A stretch of DNA of 64,000 nucleotides from Prevotella sp. tf2-5 (GTDB taxonomy: Bacteria > Bacteroidota > Bacteroidia > Bacteroidales > Bacteroidaceae): positions 248,001-312,000 of the forward strand of contig NZ_FOWK01000002.1 in assembly GCF_900115435.1 (NCBI RefSeq), given 5' to 3'. Below, one piece after another: positions 1 through 8,122 of this stretch. The notes below the pieces were generated by a model that was not told where the DNA came from, ran no database searches, and saw only the letters and a program-made list of their open reading frames with translations. Within the stretch, counting starts at the first letter, position 1; each line of letters begins with the position of its first letter. The translations under genes and the position numbers were made by a program.

Positions 1-1013
1 AAAAGGTCATTACGTTCCATTTCAACGAGTGCCTGATTTTGCATGATAAAGCGAAACCAGAAACGCAGGAAACAGTCATCCAACTGCCATCGTGAGTTTC
101 TGCTGTTTGGCCTACTAAACATGGGCAGTTTACGACTAATATAGCTATAGTCTTTTTCTAAGTTGTCAAGGTAAGCTCCCGTGTTTTTGCCAATAACTCC
201 ATCAATCTCACTCTGTGTTGTCATTCCCGATGCTATTAATTGGAGAATACTCAGATAGTTGGTGTAGTCTTTGCCAAATTCAGACATAATGAGTTCCGTA
301 CCTTCAGAGAGATATGGTGACCCTGTCTGAGTAACCCATTTTAGCATCTTCGACTTGGTGGTTGCTTTGGCATCCATCAGCCATGCTACATATTTTGCCA
401 CTCCTCCAGTCAGTGCATAAAGACAGAGCAAGTCCTCAGATGTGTATTGGGGATTGTGGTCATGAAGGATTTGTTTTAGCACGCTAATGTGAAAAGGCTG
501 CATATTAAGGCGGCAGTCTTGGCGACCATAGAGTGGTTCGTCTTCGTTGTCGAAGATATTGTGCATCATATGATATATACTGCCACATGCCACCATATTA
601 ATTTTAGACTTTTCGTGATAGCGATCCCAGAGATCTTGAATATGGCTAGGAATCGCAGGATTCACCTTTAGGAAATTTTGGAATTCATCGAATACTAGTG
701 TAAAATGGTGTTGTGTACCATATCGTAGCAGTTCTTCAAAGAATTGGGCAAAGGTTTCCATACGACCGAATATTTGCAATCCCAGAGAAAGCATAGCAGT
801 CTTCTGAAATTTTCCTATCAAAACACGCTCGTTGTCTTTTGAGACATAGAGGTATAGCAAGTGCTGTCCGTCATTCTCGGCACTCTTAGTCAGTAGGGTG
901 GTCTTTCCGATACGCCTCCGCCCTATAAGAACCGTTAGTCTGCCGTGTTTCGCAGTCTGTTTCCAGTTCGTCTGAAGTATATCCAATTCCTTATTTCTGT
1001 CGTAGAATCTCAT
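1..1013 (-). CDS. AAA-type ATPase with DUF234-like C-terminus, partial (3' end outside window)
   Basis: The reverse strand is open from an ATG at 1011-1013 to the window edge, about 337 codons. Near residue 31 there is a Walker A, GRRRIGKTT, and near residue 110 a Walker B, LVFDEF. The last visible part (LDDCFLRFWFRF) matches the DUF234 region found at the C-terminus of the archaeal-type ATPase_2 family common in Bacteroidota. The remaining C-terminus lies beyond base 1. Such proteins are ATP-binding, but their physiological role is not established. It has its own promoter (CAAAGATA at 1060-1067, read in reverse) and a perfect 14-base palindrome between promoter and start, so it is probably transcribed separately from the capsule genes upstream. 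The family call is fairly secure; the function is unknown. Confidence 0.85.
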   Translation of the reverse strand, partial: MRFYDRNKELDILQTNWKQTAKHGRLTVLIGRRRIGKTTLLTKSAENDGQHLLYLYVSKDNERVLIGKFQKTAMLSLGLQIFGRMETFAQFFEELLRYGTQHHFTLVFDEFQNFLKVNPAIPSHIQDLWDRYHEKSKINMVACGSIYHMMHNIFDNEDEPLYGRQDCRLNMQPFHISVLKQILHDHNPQYTSEDLLCLYALTGGVAKYVAWLMDAKATTKSKMLKWVTQTGSPYLSEGTELIMSEFGKDYTNYLSILQLIASGMTTQSEIDGVIGKNTGAYLDNLEKDYSYISRKLPMFSRPNSRNSRWQLDDCFLRFWFRFIMQNQALVEMERNDL

Positions 1014-1031
1014 ATCGTAATATCCGTTAAA

Positions 1032-1045
1032 TTAATGCGCATTAA
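1032..1045. promoter_or_regulatory. 14-base perfect palindrome, candidate operator of the ATPase gene
   Basis: TTAATGCGCATTAA is its own reverse complement. It lies between the predicted transcription start and the ATG of the ATPase, where a dimeric repressor or RNA hairpin could act. No regulator is identified; the role is inference. Confidence 0.4.
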
Positions 1046-1059
1046 AATAATGTCGGTTG

Positions 1060-1067
1060 CAAAGATA
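1060..1067 (-). promoter_or_regulatory. -7 promoter element of the partial ATPase
   Basis: On the reverse strand this reads TATCTTTG, the Bacteroidota TAnnTTTG element. A near-match to the -33 TTTG (CTTG in reverse) lies 20 bases upstream at 1088-1091. The predicted start of transcription falls just before the palindrome at 1032-1045. Confidence 0.55.
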
Positions 1068-1101
1068 CAAAGAATATGTGAATTACGCAAGTTTATGTGA
1101 C

Positions 1102-2025
1102 TTATTTCGTTTTACTTAATCCTAATTTGTATATAATACGATCCTTCCACTGATAGTACTTGGTCATCAAGGAACGGTTGCGGCAGAGCCAGCGGAGTCT
1201 AAGATTGACAAAATGTTTCGGATAGTCAATGATGGCATTAGGAGTGACTAGAAAATGACTATAGTCAGTGACACGATCCTTCATGAATCCCCGATGCTGG
1301 AAATGGGCATAGAGTGACTCCTTTTTCTCCAGTTGTCCATGATAGAATCGTAGCATATACAGTTTGTTGTCAACATGCTCAAAAATGATTTGTTTCCATC
1401 CTCTGGTCAGACTATTGAAATGATAAGACTGCTTAGGCTTTGAGGCATTGTCAAATGACCATTCCAGCCAACAGTCCTCAGGGCGACAGTCATGCCATTT
1501 GTCACTACATCCTTTATGGCCATATTCATCAAAGAAGGTTATTTTGTTCGTCATGAAAGCGTCTTGATAGTTTTGGTAGCCATCCACCTGTTTCATAAAA
1601 TAGGTGTTGGTGTCTTCGTCATTATGGAGTAGGGTTAAGTGTCCCCAGCCTAAAAGAAATTTGTATTTTAGTACACTATCAGTGAGGAAAGAACGGATAT
1701 CGCCATAGACCAAGTCAAGGTCTCCAAATCCCCAGAAATCATAGTCCTTAATATAGTCGTGAAGGATATAGCCGTATGCCTGTTTGTATTCGCAGAGCTT
1801 ATATGGACGGTCAAGCACAACGTCGAAATCGAATGCCTTTTGAACCAACTGTTGGAATTCACCAAACAGCATTTTGTGTACAATGATGTTCTTTGCAGGC
1901 TCTACGTCTGCATCGGTAAAAAACATAAAACTAACGCTTGGATTCTGAAGTGCTGAAGCACGCCACATTTTGTATTGTACGGGCAATTTACCGAAATAAG
2001 GGAATATGATGACTATAGATTTCAT
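1102..2025 (-). CDS. DUF6625-type glycosyltransferase-like protein
   Basis: This 307-residue protein resembles the DUF6625 family found in polysaccharide loci. It starts MKSIVIIFPYFGKLP, and near residues 97-110 it has FWGFGDLDLVYGDI, an acidic DLD motif that could bind the metal and nucleotide-sugar of a GT-A type enzyme. There is no signal peptide or membrane helix, so it should be cytoplasmic. It is the last gene of the capsule block, 11 bases after the acyltransferase gene. The substrate cannot be read from the sequence. A glycosyltransferase role is likely from motif and context but not proven. Confidence 0.7.
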   Translation of the reverse strand: MKSIVIIFPYFGKLPVQYKMWRASALQNPSVSFMFFTDADVEPAKNIIVHKMLFGEFQQLVQKAFDFDVVLDRPYKLCEYKQAYGYILHDYIKDYDFWGFGDLDLVYGDIRSFLTDSVLKYKFLLGWGHLTLLHNDEDTNTYFMKQVDGYQNYQDAFMTNKITFFDEYGHKGCSDKWHDCRPEDCWLEWSFDNASKPKQSYHFNSLTRGWKQIIFEHVDNKLYMLRFYHGQLEKKESLYAHFQHRGFMKDRVTDYSHFLVTPNAIIDYPKHFVNLRLRWLCRNRSLMTKYYQWKDRIIYKLGLSKTK

Positions 2026-2036
2026 GCTGATGAAGT

Positions 2037-3029
2037 TTAAAATACAATTTTTTGTATGTGCTTGTTTTTATGTAGAAGTAAAGAGAATAGATAACCTCCT
2101 GCAAGGGCAAAAGTAAGTTGAATAAAAGATGTTAACACAGCAAAATGCAGGGGGAGCATGTCTGGTAAAATGCTGTTTGAAAACTGTTTCCCAAGAAGAA
2201 TGAATGGAATTTCAATGCAAAAGATGGTCATAGAATGGTTACCTATTTGCTTTATAATAGTACCTAAAATGGTTTTTTGGATTAATCTAGCGACATAGAT
2301 TAGGACAATGCTGCCACAAATTGCGGCAAGAAAATAAGTAAGAATGGATGAACCATAGTTCCTGATAGATATATTAATGCCATCACAGAAGGGTATCAAA
2401 ACGCAATATGAAATAAAGGAAAGGAGAATTAATATGTGCGGTTTTCTGTTACTAAAGATATTAGGAACATATTTTCGAATTTGTGTACCGCAGAACATGA
2501 TGATAGCCGTTAGAGGGGCAGTGTCAAGGCTCCATGGTAATAAAATGGGTAGGAATGTCGCACAAGTTGTTATCACCAGATATGTGGCTATAAGCCAGTA
2601 TTGGTATTTTGGATAATAGATGAGGAGATCGTAGAGCAGATAGGCGACAACCATGCAGGTGAGGAACCACATGGGATAATTGCCAACAATAAATAAGGGA
2701 AAGATATCTGTTACAGTACCAAAAGGGAAAAGGCAGTATCTTGAATAAAATATGCCAAATATAGCTCGCAAGGAGAAGTCGTGGAAGTAAAAGAGCAATA
2801 AAATATTGAAAAAAAGGTAAGGTTTTAGTAACTTGATGGCTTGTCGACCAAAGCATATGGTTAGGTTGATATCTTTTTTTGAGGAGGTGTAGCCTGAACA
2901 GAAAAAGAAGATAGGGATATTGAATGCTAACGTATAGTAAGCGAGTTCCCAATGCTCGGTATGGCATAGGGTCGCAAATATGATACCCAAACCTTTGGCT
3001 ATGTCAATATATTCTAGTCTCTGTTTCAT
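2037..3029 (-). CDS. Acyltransferase family 3 membrane protein
   Basis: This 330-residue, highly hydrophobic protein begins MKQRLEYIDIAKGLGIIFAT and continues with CHTEHWEL and IPIFFFCSGY, the pattern of acyltransferase_3 (OafA/NodX-like) enzymes that add acetyl or similar groups to surface sugars. The H near residue 23 sits where the family's conserved catalytic His is found. About ten membrane segments are apparent. I chose the ATG at 3029 rather than the upstream one at 3107. The longer start would add 26 residues unlike the family and overlap the preceding gene, while the shorter start follows AGGAATGAC, a reasonable ribosome site. It probably modifies the polysaccharide made by the neighbouring glycosyltransferases. 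Confidence 0.8.
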   Translation of the reverse strand: MKQRLEYIDIAKGLGIIFATLCHTEHWELAYYTLAFNIPIFFFCSGYTSSKKDINLTICFGRQAIKLLKPYLFFNILLLFYFHDFSLRAIFGIFYSRYCLFPFGTVTDIFPLFIVGNYPMWFLTCMVVAYLLYDLLIYYPKYQYWLIATYLVITTCATFLPILLPWSLDTAPLTAIIMFCGTQIRKYVPNIFSNRKPHILILLSFISYCVLIPFCDGINISIRNYGSSILTYFLAAICGSIVLIYVARLIQKTILGTIIKQIGNHSMTIFCIEIPFILLGKQFSNSILPDMLPLHFAVLTSFIQLTFALAGGYLFSLLLHKNKHIQKIVF

Positions 3030-3040
3030 GTCATTCCTTT

Positions 3041-3862
3041 TCAAAAGCGATGATGTAATTTCCCAGTGACAAGCCGAGTAATAATCTTTATAGCATAGGT
3101 AAGCCACTTGCGGCTACGGTCGTTCTCTAAAATGCGCATGAGTTTATACATGGTGCTCTTGTCTAGCAAATGAAGGGTTTCATAGTCTCGGATAGCGGCA
3201 GGAGGTAAAACTTCTGCGACAACTTGATGATGTTCTTGTAATCGTCGCTCATTGTAAGCTATACTAACACCGTCTGGTTCTCTTCGGCAGATAATATCAT
3301 CTATAAGTTGTATACTGCACTGTTCCACACAAATTTTTTGAATGTAGAATTTAACATCAGCAACTAATCTTAGGGATTCGTCATAAAGGGAGTTTTTAAA
3401 TAGCTCTCTTTTGAAAAAAGTGCTCTGATGAGGAAGAGTGTTATGAACAAATGTTAACATGGAGATTCGGGATGGTAAGATTGTAGCAAATCCCTGTTGA
3501 GTGGATTCTTTGAAATGGTAGTCCCTTCCAACAATAATATCTGAAGAAAATCCTTTTTCATACAGATTCTCTAATACGTTTTTATCATAAAAACAGTCAC
3601 CAGAGTTCATGAAATTCAGGTAGTCGCCATGTGCTTGGACAATACCCTTGTTCATTGCATTATAGATACCCTTGTCGGGTTCAGATACCCAGTAGTCAAT
3701 ATCTTTGTCGTGTTCTTTCAGAACCTCTGCACTACCATCAGTAGAGCCACCATCAATGACAATGTACTCAAAATCACGATAGGTCTGGTGGATAACACTC
3801 TCAATGGTTTTCCTAAGCCCTTCCTTGTTGTTGTAATTGACGGTAATAATTGAATATTTCAT
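3041..3862 (-). CDS. GT2 family glycosyltransferase
   Basis: This 273-residue GT-A enzyme starts SIITVNYNNKEGLRKTIESV. It has DGGSTDGS at 37-44 (nucleotide-sugar binding), EPDKGIYNAMNKG from 61 and NSGD at 86-89, which stands in for the usual DxD. This combination is typical of WcaA/WcaE-like transferases of colanic-acid and capsule clusters. There is no membrane anchor. It lies 10 bases after the flippase gene and 11 before the acyltransferase, so all are probably one transcript. Donor and acceptor sugars are not predictable. Confidence 0.88.
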   Translation of the reverse strand: MKYSIITVNYNNKEGLRKTIESVIHQTYRDFEYIVIDGGSTDGSAEVLKEHDKDIDYWVSEPDKGIYNAMNKGIVQAHGDYLNFMNSGDCFYDKNVLENLYEKGFSSDIIVGRDYHFKESTQQGFATILPSRISMLTFVHNTLPHQSTFFKRELFKNSLYDESLRLVADVKFYIQKICVEQCSIQLIDDIICRREPDGVSIAYNERRLQEHHQVVAEVLPPAAIRDYETLHLLDKSTMYKLMRILENDRSRKWLTYAIKIITRLVTGKLHHRF

Positions 3863-3872
3863 AGTTTCTTAT

Positions 3873-5396
3873 TTAGATTCTTTTAATTCTATTAAGACTA
3901 TCCTTAGCTCCCTTGGCAAAAAGGAGAGTGAGGGTTAGGTCAATTGTTAGGAAAATGACCATGCCAATGGCAGCATATCCTATCCATGACCAGATGGTAT
4001 GGTAGGGATTGATAGGTATTTGTTTTAATATATAAGTTGCAGAGAAAAAGGCGAAGAAGGAGATCGTGTAGTTACGCAATACCCCCTTCCAATAGATAGA
4101 TACAGACTCCTTGAAACCAGAGGTAAAGAGATAATAAGGTTTCCAAAGTACGACAATGCTAAGGAGACTGCCAATTTTACCTAACAGGATACCAATAATA
4201 CCCCATTTTAGTCCACAGATAATCGTAATCGAGACATTGATTATTAATTCTGCCCATGCAGACCAAACATCTGCATAGAGTCCGTGGGCATAATTAAAGG
4301 AATCAACGGCATTGCGCGAGTTGGCGATATAGATAAAGATAATAAGAAGTATCAGGATTTTATGGTCCATGATATACTCTGATCCTAACCAATGTGTAAC
4401 GAAGGGCTCTAAAAAATTGTATAAAGAGAAACTTATAATGGCGGCAATTGTGTGCTGAATGGTTGTAAACTCCCAGAAAACGTTAAGCATCCGCTTCTTA
4501 TCACCTTCAGCAACCAAGTTTCCCACACTTGCGCCTACGCTGCCTGTAACGGCAGAGAAAAGGGATATGAGCTTCGAGATAATAATCATATAGTTGCCAT
4601 AATAAGCTACCATTTTCAGGGATACGAAAAGGAAAATGAAAAGTTCGTCACTTCTGACTAATACAAAGTCCTTGATTTTATGAATGAACACCTGTTTAGT
4701 CTTTGTGATAATCTCTGGATATTTTTTGAGTAATGCTTTGCCATCCTTTTTATTTACCTTTAACCAGGGATATTCCTTGTTGATTTTCCAATTTAAAATA
4801 ATGCAAGCAATGATACCGAACAGGAATTCTACAACTACCCAAATATATAAGTTTTTGTAATGGTAGGCAAGATATATCTGAAGAGCGATTTTTACTAGGT
4901 TTGCCGACTGGTAATAGATGGCGACCAAATAGTTTTTCTGATCGGCGCTGAGCAGAATCTGTCGGTAATTGATGAAATAGCCAATGAGTGAAGAGCCTAA
5001 GAAAGAATAGAAAGCAAAATAGATGATACCAAGCCCTAAATTGGCATGGGTAAAGATAAGTGGGAAGAAGAGGCTAATTACAAAAGCTCCTGCAAAGATA
5101 ATAGCTCCAATCCAATTGTACAGATATCCTAATAATGATAGGATTTCTTGTATCTTTTGGCGGTTATTTGACTGGAGAGGCTTGAATAGGAAATATCCAA
5201 CACTTGCTGATATGCCTAATTCTGTAAGGTTCAGGTAGCCTAAAATGTTGGTCAAGGTACCAGTAAGTCCAATGAACTCTGCTCCTAAGTTATCTAGGAA
5301 GATCTTTCTGGAGAAAAAAGCGAAAAAGAGGGACAGGAAGTAAAAGATCAGATTTACTTCCGCATTCAATACACTTTTATGTACACGCCCACTCAT
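3873..5396 (-). CDS. Wzx-like oligosaccharide flippase (MOP superfamily)
   Basis: This 507-residue protein is mostly membrane helices, about 12-14 segments, with an N-terminus (NLIFYFLSLFFAFFSRKIFL) like other polysaccharide flippases of Bacteroidota. It would move the lipid-linked repeat unit across the inner membrane. It follows the ATPase gene by 3 bases. A second, broken copy of its first codons lies upstream of that ATPase at 6643-6664, which suggests that the ATPase was inserted at this gene's 5' end. The region is notably AT-rich, as in many horizontally exchanged capsule genes. Confidence 0.88.
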   Translation of the reverse strand: MSGRVHKSVLNAEVNLIFYFLSLFFAFFSRKIFLDNLGAEFIGLTGTLTNILGYLNLTELGISASVGYFLFKPLQSNNRQKIQEILSLLGYLYNWIGAIIFAGAFVISLFFPLIFTHANLGLGIIYFAFYSFLGSSLIGYFINYRQILLSADQKNYLVAIYYQSANLVKIALQIYLAYHYKNLYIWVVVEFLFGIIACIILNWKINKEYPWLKVNKKDGKALLKKYPEIITKTKQVFIHKIKDFVLVRSDELFIFLFVSLKMVAYYGNYMIIISKLISLFSAVTGSVGASVGNLVAEGDKKRMLNVFWEFTTIQHTIAAIISFSLYNFLEPFVTHWLGSEYIMDHKILILLIIFIYIANSRNAVDSFNYAHGLYADVWSAWAELIINVSITIICGLKWGIIGILLGKIGSLLSIVVLWKPYYLFTSGFKESVSIYWKGVLRNYTISFFAFFSATYILKQIPINPYHTIWSWIGYAAIGMVIFLTIDLTLTLLFAKGAKDSLNRIKRI

Positions 5397-5398
5397 TA
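5377..5398 (-). repeat. Direct repeat, intact copy: start region of the flippase gene
   Basis: The 22 bases covering the flippase start (ATG AGT GGG CGT GTA CAT in reverse) recur with two mismatches at 6643-6664, on the other side of the ATPase gene. The pair brackets the ATPase. Confidence 0.6.
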
Positions 5399-5399
5399 T

Positions 5400-6539
5400 T
5401 TAATAGATAGTACTCAGCCATTCTGCAAAGAAATGGTCATAGACCCGATAGACACCGTCTGTTTGTGTGATAAGGTCATTTTTAAGTAATAACTTGATAG
5501 CAGACTGAACAGAACTGGCTGAGCTAAGATTGTATTTCTTGATGAATTTTGCTGATGTGATATTCTTGGCAAGCCTCTCTTTGGCAATAGCTTGTAATAC
5601 GATTTTCTGTTTAGGGGGAAGGTTGGACATTAAATCTTTATAACTCCCTTCCTGAGAAATAATCACATTGTTCTTTGCCTCTTTGACCATTGTTACCTGA
5701 CAATGTCCGCCAGTTGGTGTCAAGGCATAAAGTTCATTCATCATCATCTGTACAAACCATGTGTAACCGTCAAACATACTCCAAACCATCTTAACGACCT
5801 CTTCGTCTATATCCTTTCCATTATCTTGGAATAAATGGCAAGCGAAGTCTGTATATGTATCCATAGGAATGGGGGCAAGTCCCATACTGATGGCACTTTG
5901 ATAGAACGGTTTTGAGGGAGTGTTAAACATGTTGCTCATCATATGGCGTTTACTGCCGGCAAAAATGAATTGTGCCTTCTGGCATTGTTGTATTTTTGTT
6001 CTAAGCAATGCCTCTACATTTTTCTCTGCATATTCTCCTATCTGTTGAAACTCATCAATAGCGATGATGCAAGGTTTATCTGCCTCATCGATATAAGTAA
6101 AGATCTCATCCAAAGTAGTCAGTGGTGCTTGTATGTCCCCCAGCCCTAAATCGAAGGATGGAGCCCCTGTCATAGCGTCTAACTTAAAGCCAATACGGAA
6201 AGATGTAATGACTTGGAAAAACTTCTCTTTCCATAGCGTCTTTTGTGATTTTAATTGCTCATAGATCTCCTTTCCAAATGCATACACAAATTCAGCTAAG
6301 GAGGTCGTGGCATAGATATCAATATAAAAGACATAGTATTTATCTTTGATATCAGATTGATGGAAGAAATGCTGAATGAGCCCAGACTTTCCGATACGGC
6401 GAGGAGAGATCAGTGCGACATCACGCCCATTTGTCATATGCTTGCGAAGGAATTCTGTTTCTTTTACCCTATCACAAAAGTATTTGTCTGATAGGTATTT
6501 CCTAATGATAAAAGGGTTATTTACATCAATTACACTCAT
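5400..6539 (-). CDS. AAA-type ATPase with C-terminal winged-helix-like region
   Basis: This 379-residue protein has a Walker A-like SPRRIGKSGL near residue 45 and a Walker B, IIAIDEFQQIG, near 157. It also has a sensor-like FAGSKRHMM and a C-terminal segment (KQKIVLQAIAKE to VYDHFFAEWL) that resembles the winged-helix tail of ATPase_2 proteins. It is a distant relative of the partial ATPase at the left edge. These P-loop proteins are abundant and often isolated in Bacteroidota genomes; their role is unknown. Its position between a capsule promoter and a flippase, together with the duplicated flippase start, points to insertion as an independent unit. Confidence 0.85.
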   Translation of the reverse strand: MSVIDVNNPFIIRKYLSDKYFCDRVKETEFLRKHMTNGRDVALISPRRIGKSGLIQHFFHQSDIKDKYYVFYIDIYATTSLAEFVYAFGKEIYEQLKSQKTLWKEKFFQVITSFRIGFKLDAMTGAPSFDLGLGDIQAPLTTLDEIFTYIDEADKPCIIAIDEFQQIGEYAEKNVEALLRTKIQQCQKAQFIFAGSKRHMMSNMFNTPSKPFYQSAISMGLAPIPMDTYTDFACHLFQDNGKDIDEEVVKMVWSMFDGYTWFVQMMMNELYALTPTGGHCQVTMVKEAKNNVIISQEGSYKDLMSNLPPKQKIVLQAIAKERLAKNITSAKFIKKYNLSSASSVQSAIKLLLKNDLITQTDGVYRVYDHFFAEWLSTIY

Positions 6540-6642
6540 CTCGTCCTAATTTTATTGCAAATATAATTATTATGTTTATAATAAATATGATACACCGCTA
6601 CTTTTTTACATTCTTTAACGGATTATTATTCTTATCATAAAT

Positions 6643-6664
6643 GTATACGTCCACTCATTATTAG
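6643..6664 (-). repeat. Direct repeat, vestigial copy of the flippase start
   Basis: Read in reverse this encodes M-S-G-R-I-H-L followed by a stop. The flippase at 5396 begins M-S-G-R-V-H-K, and 20 of 22 bases agree. It is most simply a leftover of the original flippase start after the ATPase gene was inserted. Confidence 0.55.
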
Positions 6665-6716
6665 TCTTTTAAACAACCTATTGGAACAATATAAATGCCA
6701 TCGTCACGGCGATAGG

Positions 6717-6724
6717 CAAAGGTA
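6717..6724 (-). promoter_or_regulatory. -7 promoter element of the ATPase-flippase operon
   Basis: In reverse this reads TACCTTTG, with a perfect TTTG (CAAA at 6744-6747) 19 bases upstream, the canonical Bacteroidota arrangement. The leader to the ATPase start is about 170 bases and contains the vestigial flippase start. Confidence 0.7.
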
Positions 6725-6763
6725 CAAAAAACTCTTGTTATTACAAACTTTTAGAGTGATTAT

Positions 6764-6823
6764 TTCCAAAGTTGGCTGGATTTCACTTCCAAAGTTGGCT
6801 GGTTTTTATTTTCAAAGTTGGCT
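6764..6823. repeat. Three spaced copies of TTCCAAAGTTGGCTGG
   Basis: Copies lie at 6764-6779, 6787-6802 and, shortened, 6811-6823, with a period of 23-24 bases. Each contains the dyad CCAA-AG-TTGG. They sit immediately upstream of the -33 box of the ATPase-flippase promoter, so they could be repeated regulator-binding sites about two helical turns apart. Confidence 0.6.
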
Positions 6824-6826
6824 TTT

Positions 6827-6863
6827 TCATCACGTAAAATGTGTGACGGAAATTCCGTGATGA
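6827..6863. repeat. Nested inverted repeat
   Basis: TCATCACG at 6827-6834 pairs with CGTGATGA at 6856-6863. Overlapping the second arm is a 13-base palindrome, ACGGAAATTCCGT, at 6846-6858. It lacks the U-tract of an intrinsic terminator on the minus strand, although it lies just downstream of the first capsule block. Confidence 0.4.
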
Positions 6864-6937
6864 ATTGTTCGGCATTATTATCTTATAATTATCATACTAT
6901 AATAATTATATTATGGTAAAGCCAACAATTAGTGACC

Positions 6938-8113
6938 CTATTTATCATGGGTTGTATGGAGGAAGTCTTTGCTCTTTAAATCCATTTTCAACAGGTTGCC
7001 CAACATCAGACCAACCAACTTGATGGTAGAGAAAAACTTGCCAAACAAAGCCTTAGTACGCATTCTCTTGGGAATGGCAATGAAGATAGAGAGGGAGATT
7101 ATGAGGAAAAGTACCCACCATTTGATGCTCCATGAAAGATTGATGACGGTCATTAATATGGCAAAGAAACAAGAAAGTACCAAGAGTATGGAACGAGGAA
7201 TCAGTGCCTGTTGCATTGTTTTGTCGATATAATGGATGTTCCCTGTCTTGATGGCGGTAGGCAAATAGGGGAGCATCAGCAAGAGACTTTGGATTTGTCC
7301 GGTCATCCAACGCAAACGCTGGCGTTGGAAATTCTCTGAACTGCTGACTTTCTCATCATAGACGGGAATATGCTCTTCATATTTGATGAATATATGCTCC
7401 TTCATCAGTTGAATCTCCATTTCCCGATCTTCGACTGCTGTCTCAAACAAACCGACATGGTTTTTAAACCATTCGTACTCAAAACACATACCAGAGCCGA
7501 TGAGGGCGGAGGAGATGCCGATGGTATTATGTGCCTTGCGGAAAAGAGAGTTGTTAATCTCCTCGCTGATGCCATCTAAGACGGCAACATCATTGTCGCT
7601 GTTCTTTGCACAACGGTGGCATTGAATCGCCCGATAGCCTTGCTGACAGGAAGCATTGACTTGTTCTAAGAATTCTGGCAGAACCATATTGTCTGCATCT
7701 AAGATGATGAGATAATCATAGGACTCCTCTGTATGTTCTATGGCATATTGAAGAGCCTTTGCCTTGCTACTCTTCTCAAACTGAGGAGTGAACAAAGTGA
7801 TGGGTAATTGACGCAATAACTCATTCGTCTCTTCTTGCATGTGATCAGAGATCACTCCAATGTGATAGTACTCTTTGGGATAAATCTGTTCCAGGCACTG
7901 GCGTACGGAATGGACAATAACCGCATCTTCCTTGTAGGCAGGGAAGAGGATGAGGAAGTTGGATGGCTGATGTTTGATGTCTGATGGATGAGGGCTGAGG
8001 GGGGAGGGACGGGAGGGGAAGAGGGAGACGAAAGCGTAGAAAGCGACATAGATGACAGAGGGCGCCATGAAAAGCCATAGCAACCAGTCTGTTATATGTA
8101 TTGCGGTCCACAT
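6938..8113 (-). CDS. Membrane-anchored GT2 glycosyltransferase
   Basis: This 391-residue protein has an N-terminal membrane segment (about 10-31), a GT2 domain with LFPAYKED at 56-63 and the metal-binding DAD at 139-141, then EDREMEIQL and the processive-type QRQRLRW motif, and a group of C-terminal membrane helices. It belongs with cellulose-synthase-like transferases. The linker at residues 32-53 (FPSRPSPLSPHPSDIKHQPS) is coded by degenerate 7-base repeats plus a run of six G on the plus strand, and is longer than in the paralogue next door. It is the last gene of the first capsule block, 9 bases after its paralogue. Confidence 0.87.
   Translation of the reverse strand: MWTAIHITDWLLWLFMAPSVIYVAFYAFVSLFPSRPSPLSPHPSDIKHQPSNFLILFPAYKEDAVIVHSVRQCLEQIYPKEYYHIGVISDHMQEETNELLRQLPITLFTPQFEKSSKAKALQYAIEHTEESYDYLIILDADNMVLPEFLEQVNASCQQGYRAIQCHRCAKNSDNDVAVLDGISEEINNSLFRKAHNTIGISSALIGSGMCFEYEWFKNHVGLFETAVEDREMEIQLMKEHIFIKYEEHIPVYDEKVSSSENFQRQRLRWMTGQIQSLLLMLPYLPTAIKTGNIHYIDKTMQQALIPRSILLVLSCFFAILMTVINLSWSIKWWVLFLIISLSIFIAIPKRMRTKALFGKFFSTIKLVGLMLGNLLKMDLKSKDFLHTTHDK
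7962..8004. repeat. Degenerate heptamer repeats and G6 tract inside a glycosyltransferase gene
   Basis: In the coding direction there are about five variants of CATCAGC followed by a run of six C (plus-strand G6 at 7999-8004). They encode the linker between the N-terminal helix and the GT2 domain. A change in copy number by one heptamer or one C would shift the frame. Confidence 0.55.
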
Positions 8114-8122
8114 CAGTTAGTG

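Larger units (their letters stand above)
6540..6937. other. Gene-free stretch between the two capsule blocks
   Basis: This 398-base AT-rich region holds no credible gene. It contains an inverted repeat (TTATTAT around 6567-6585), the vestigial flippase start (6643-6664), the promoter at 6717-6747, three copies of a 16-base repeat (6764-6823) and a hairpin (6827-6863). Confidence 0.8.

Noticed and set aside
3030..3107. N-terminal extension of the acyltransferase
   Set aside because: It overlaps the glycosyltransferase gene and lacks family resemblance; the ATG at 3029 has a better ribosome site.
6764..6823. Spaced 16-base repeats considered as a CRISPR array
   Set aside because: Only three copies, spacers of 7-8 bases and no cas genes; does not fit CRISPR.
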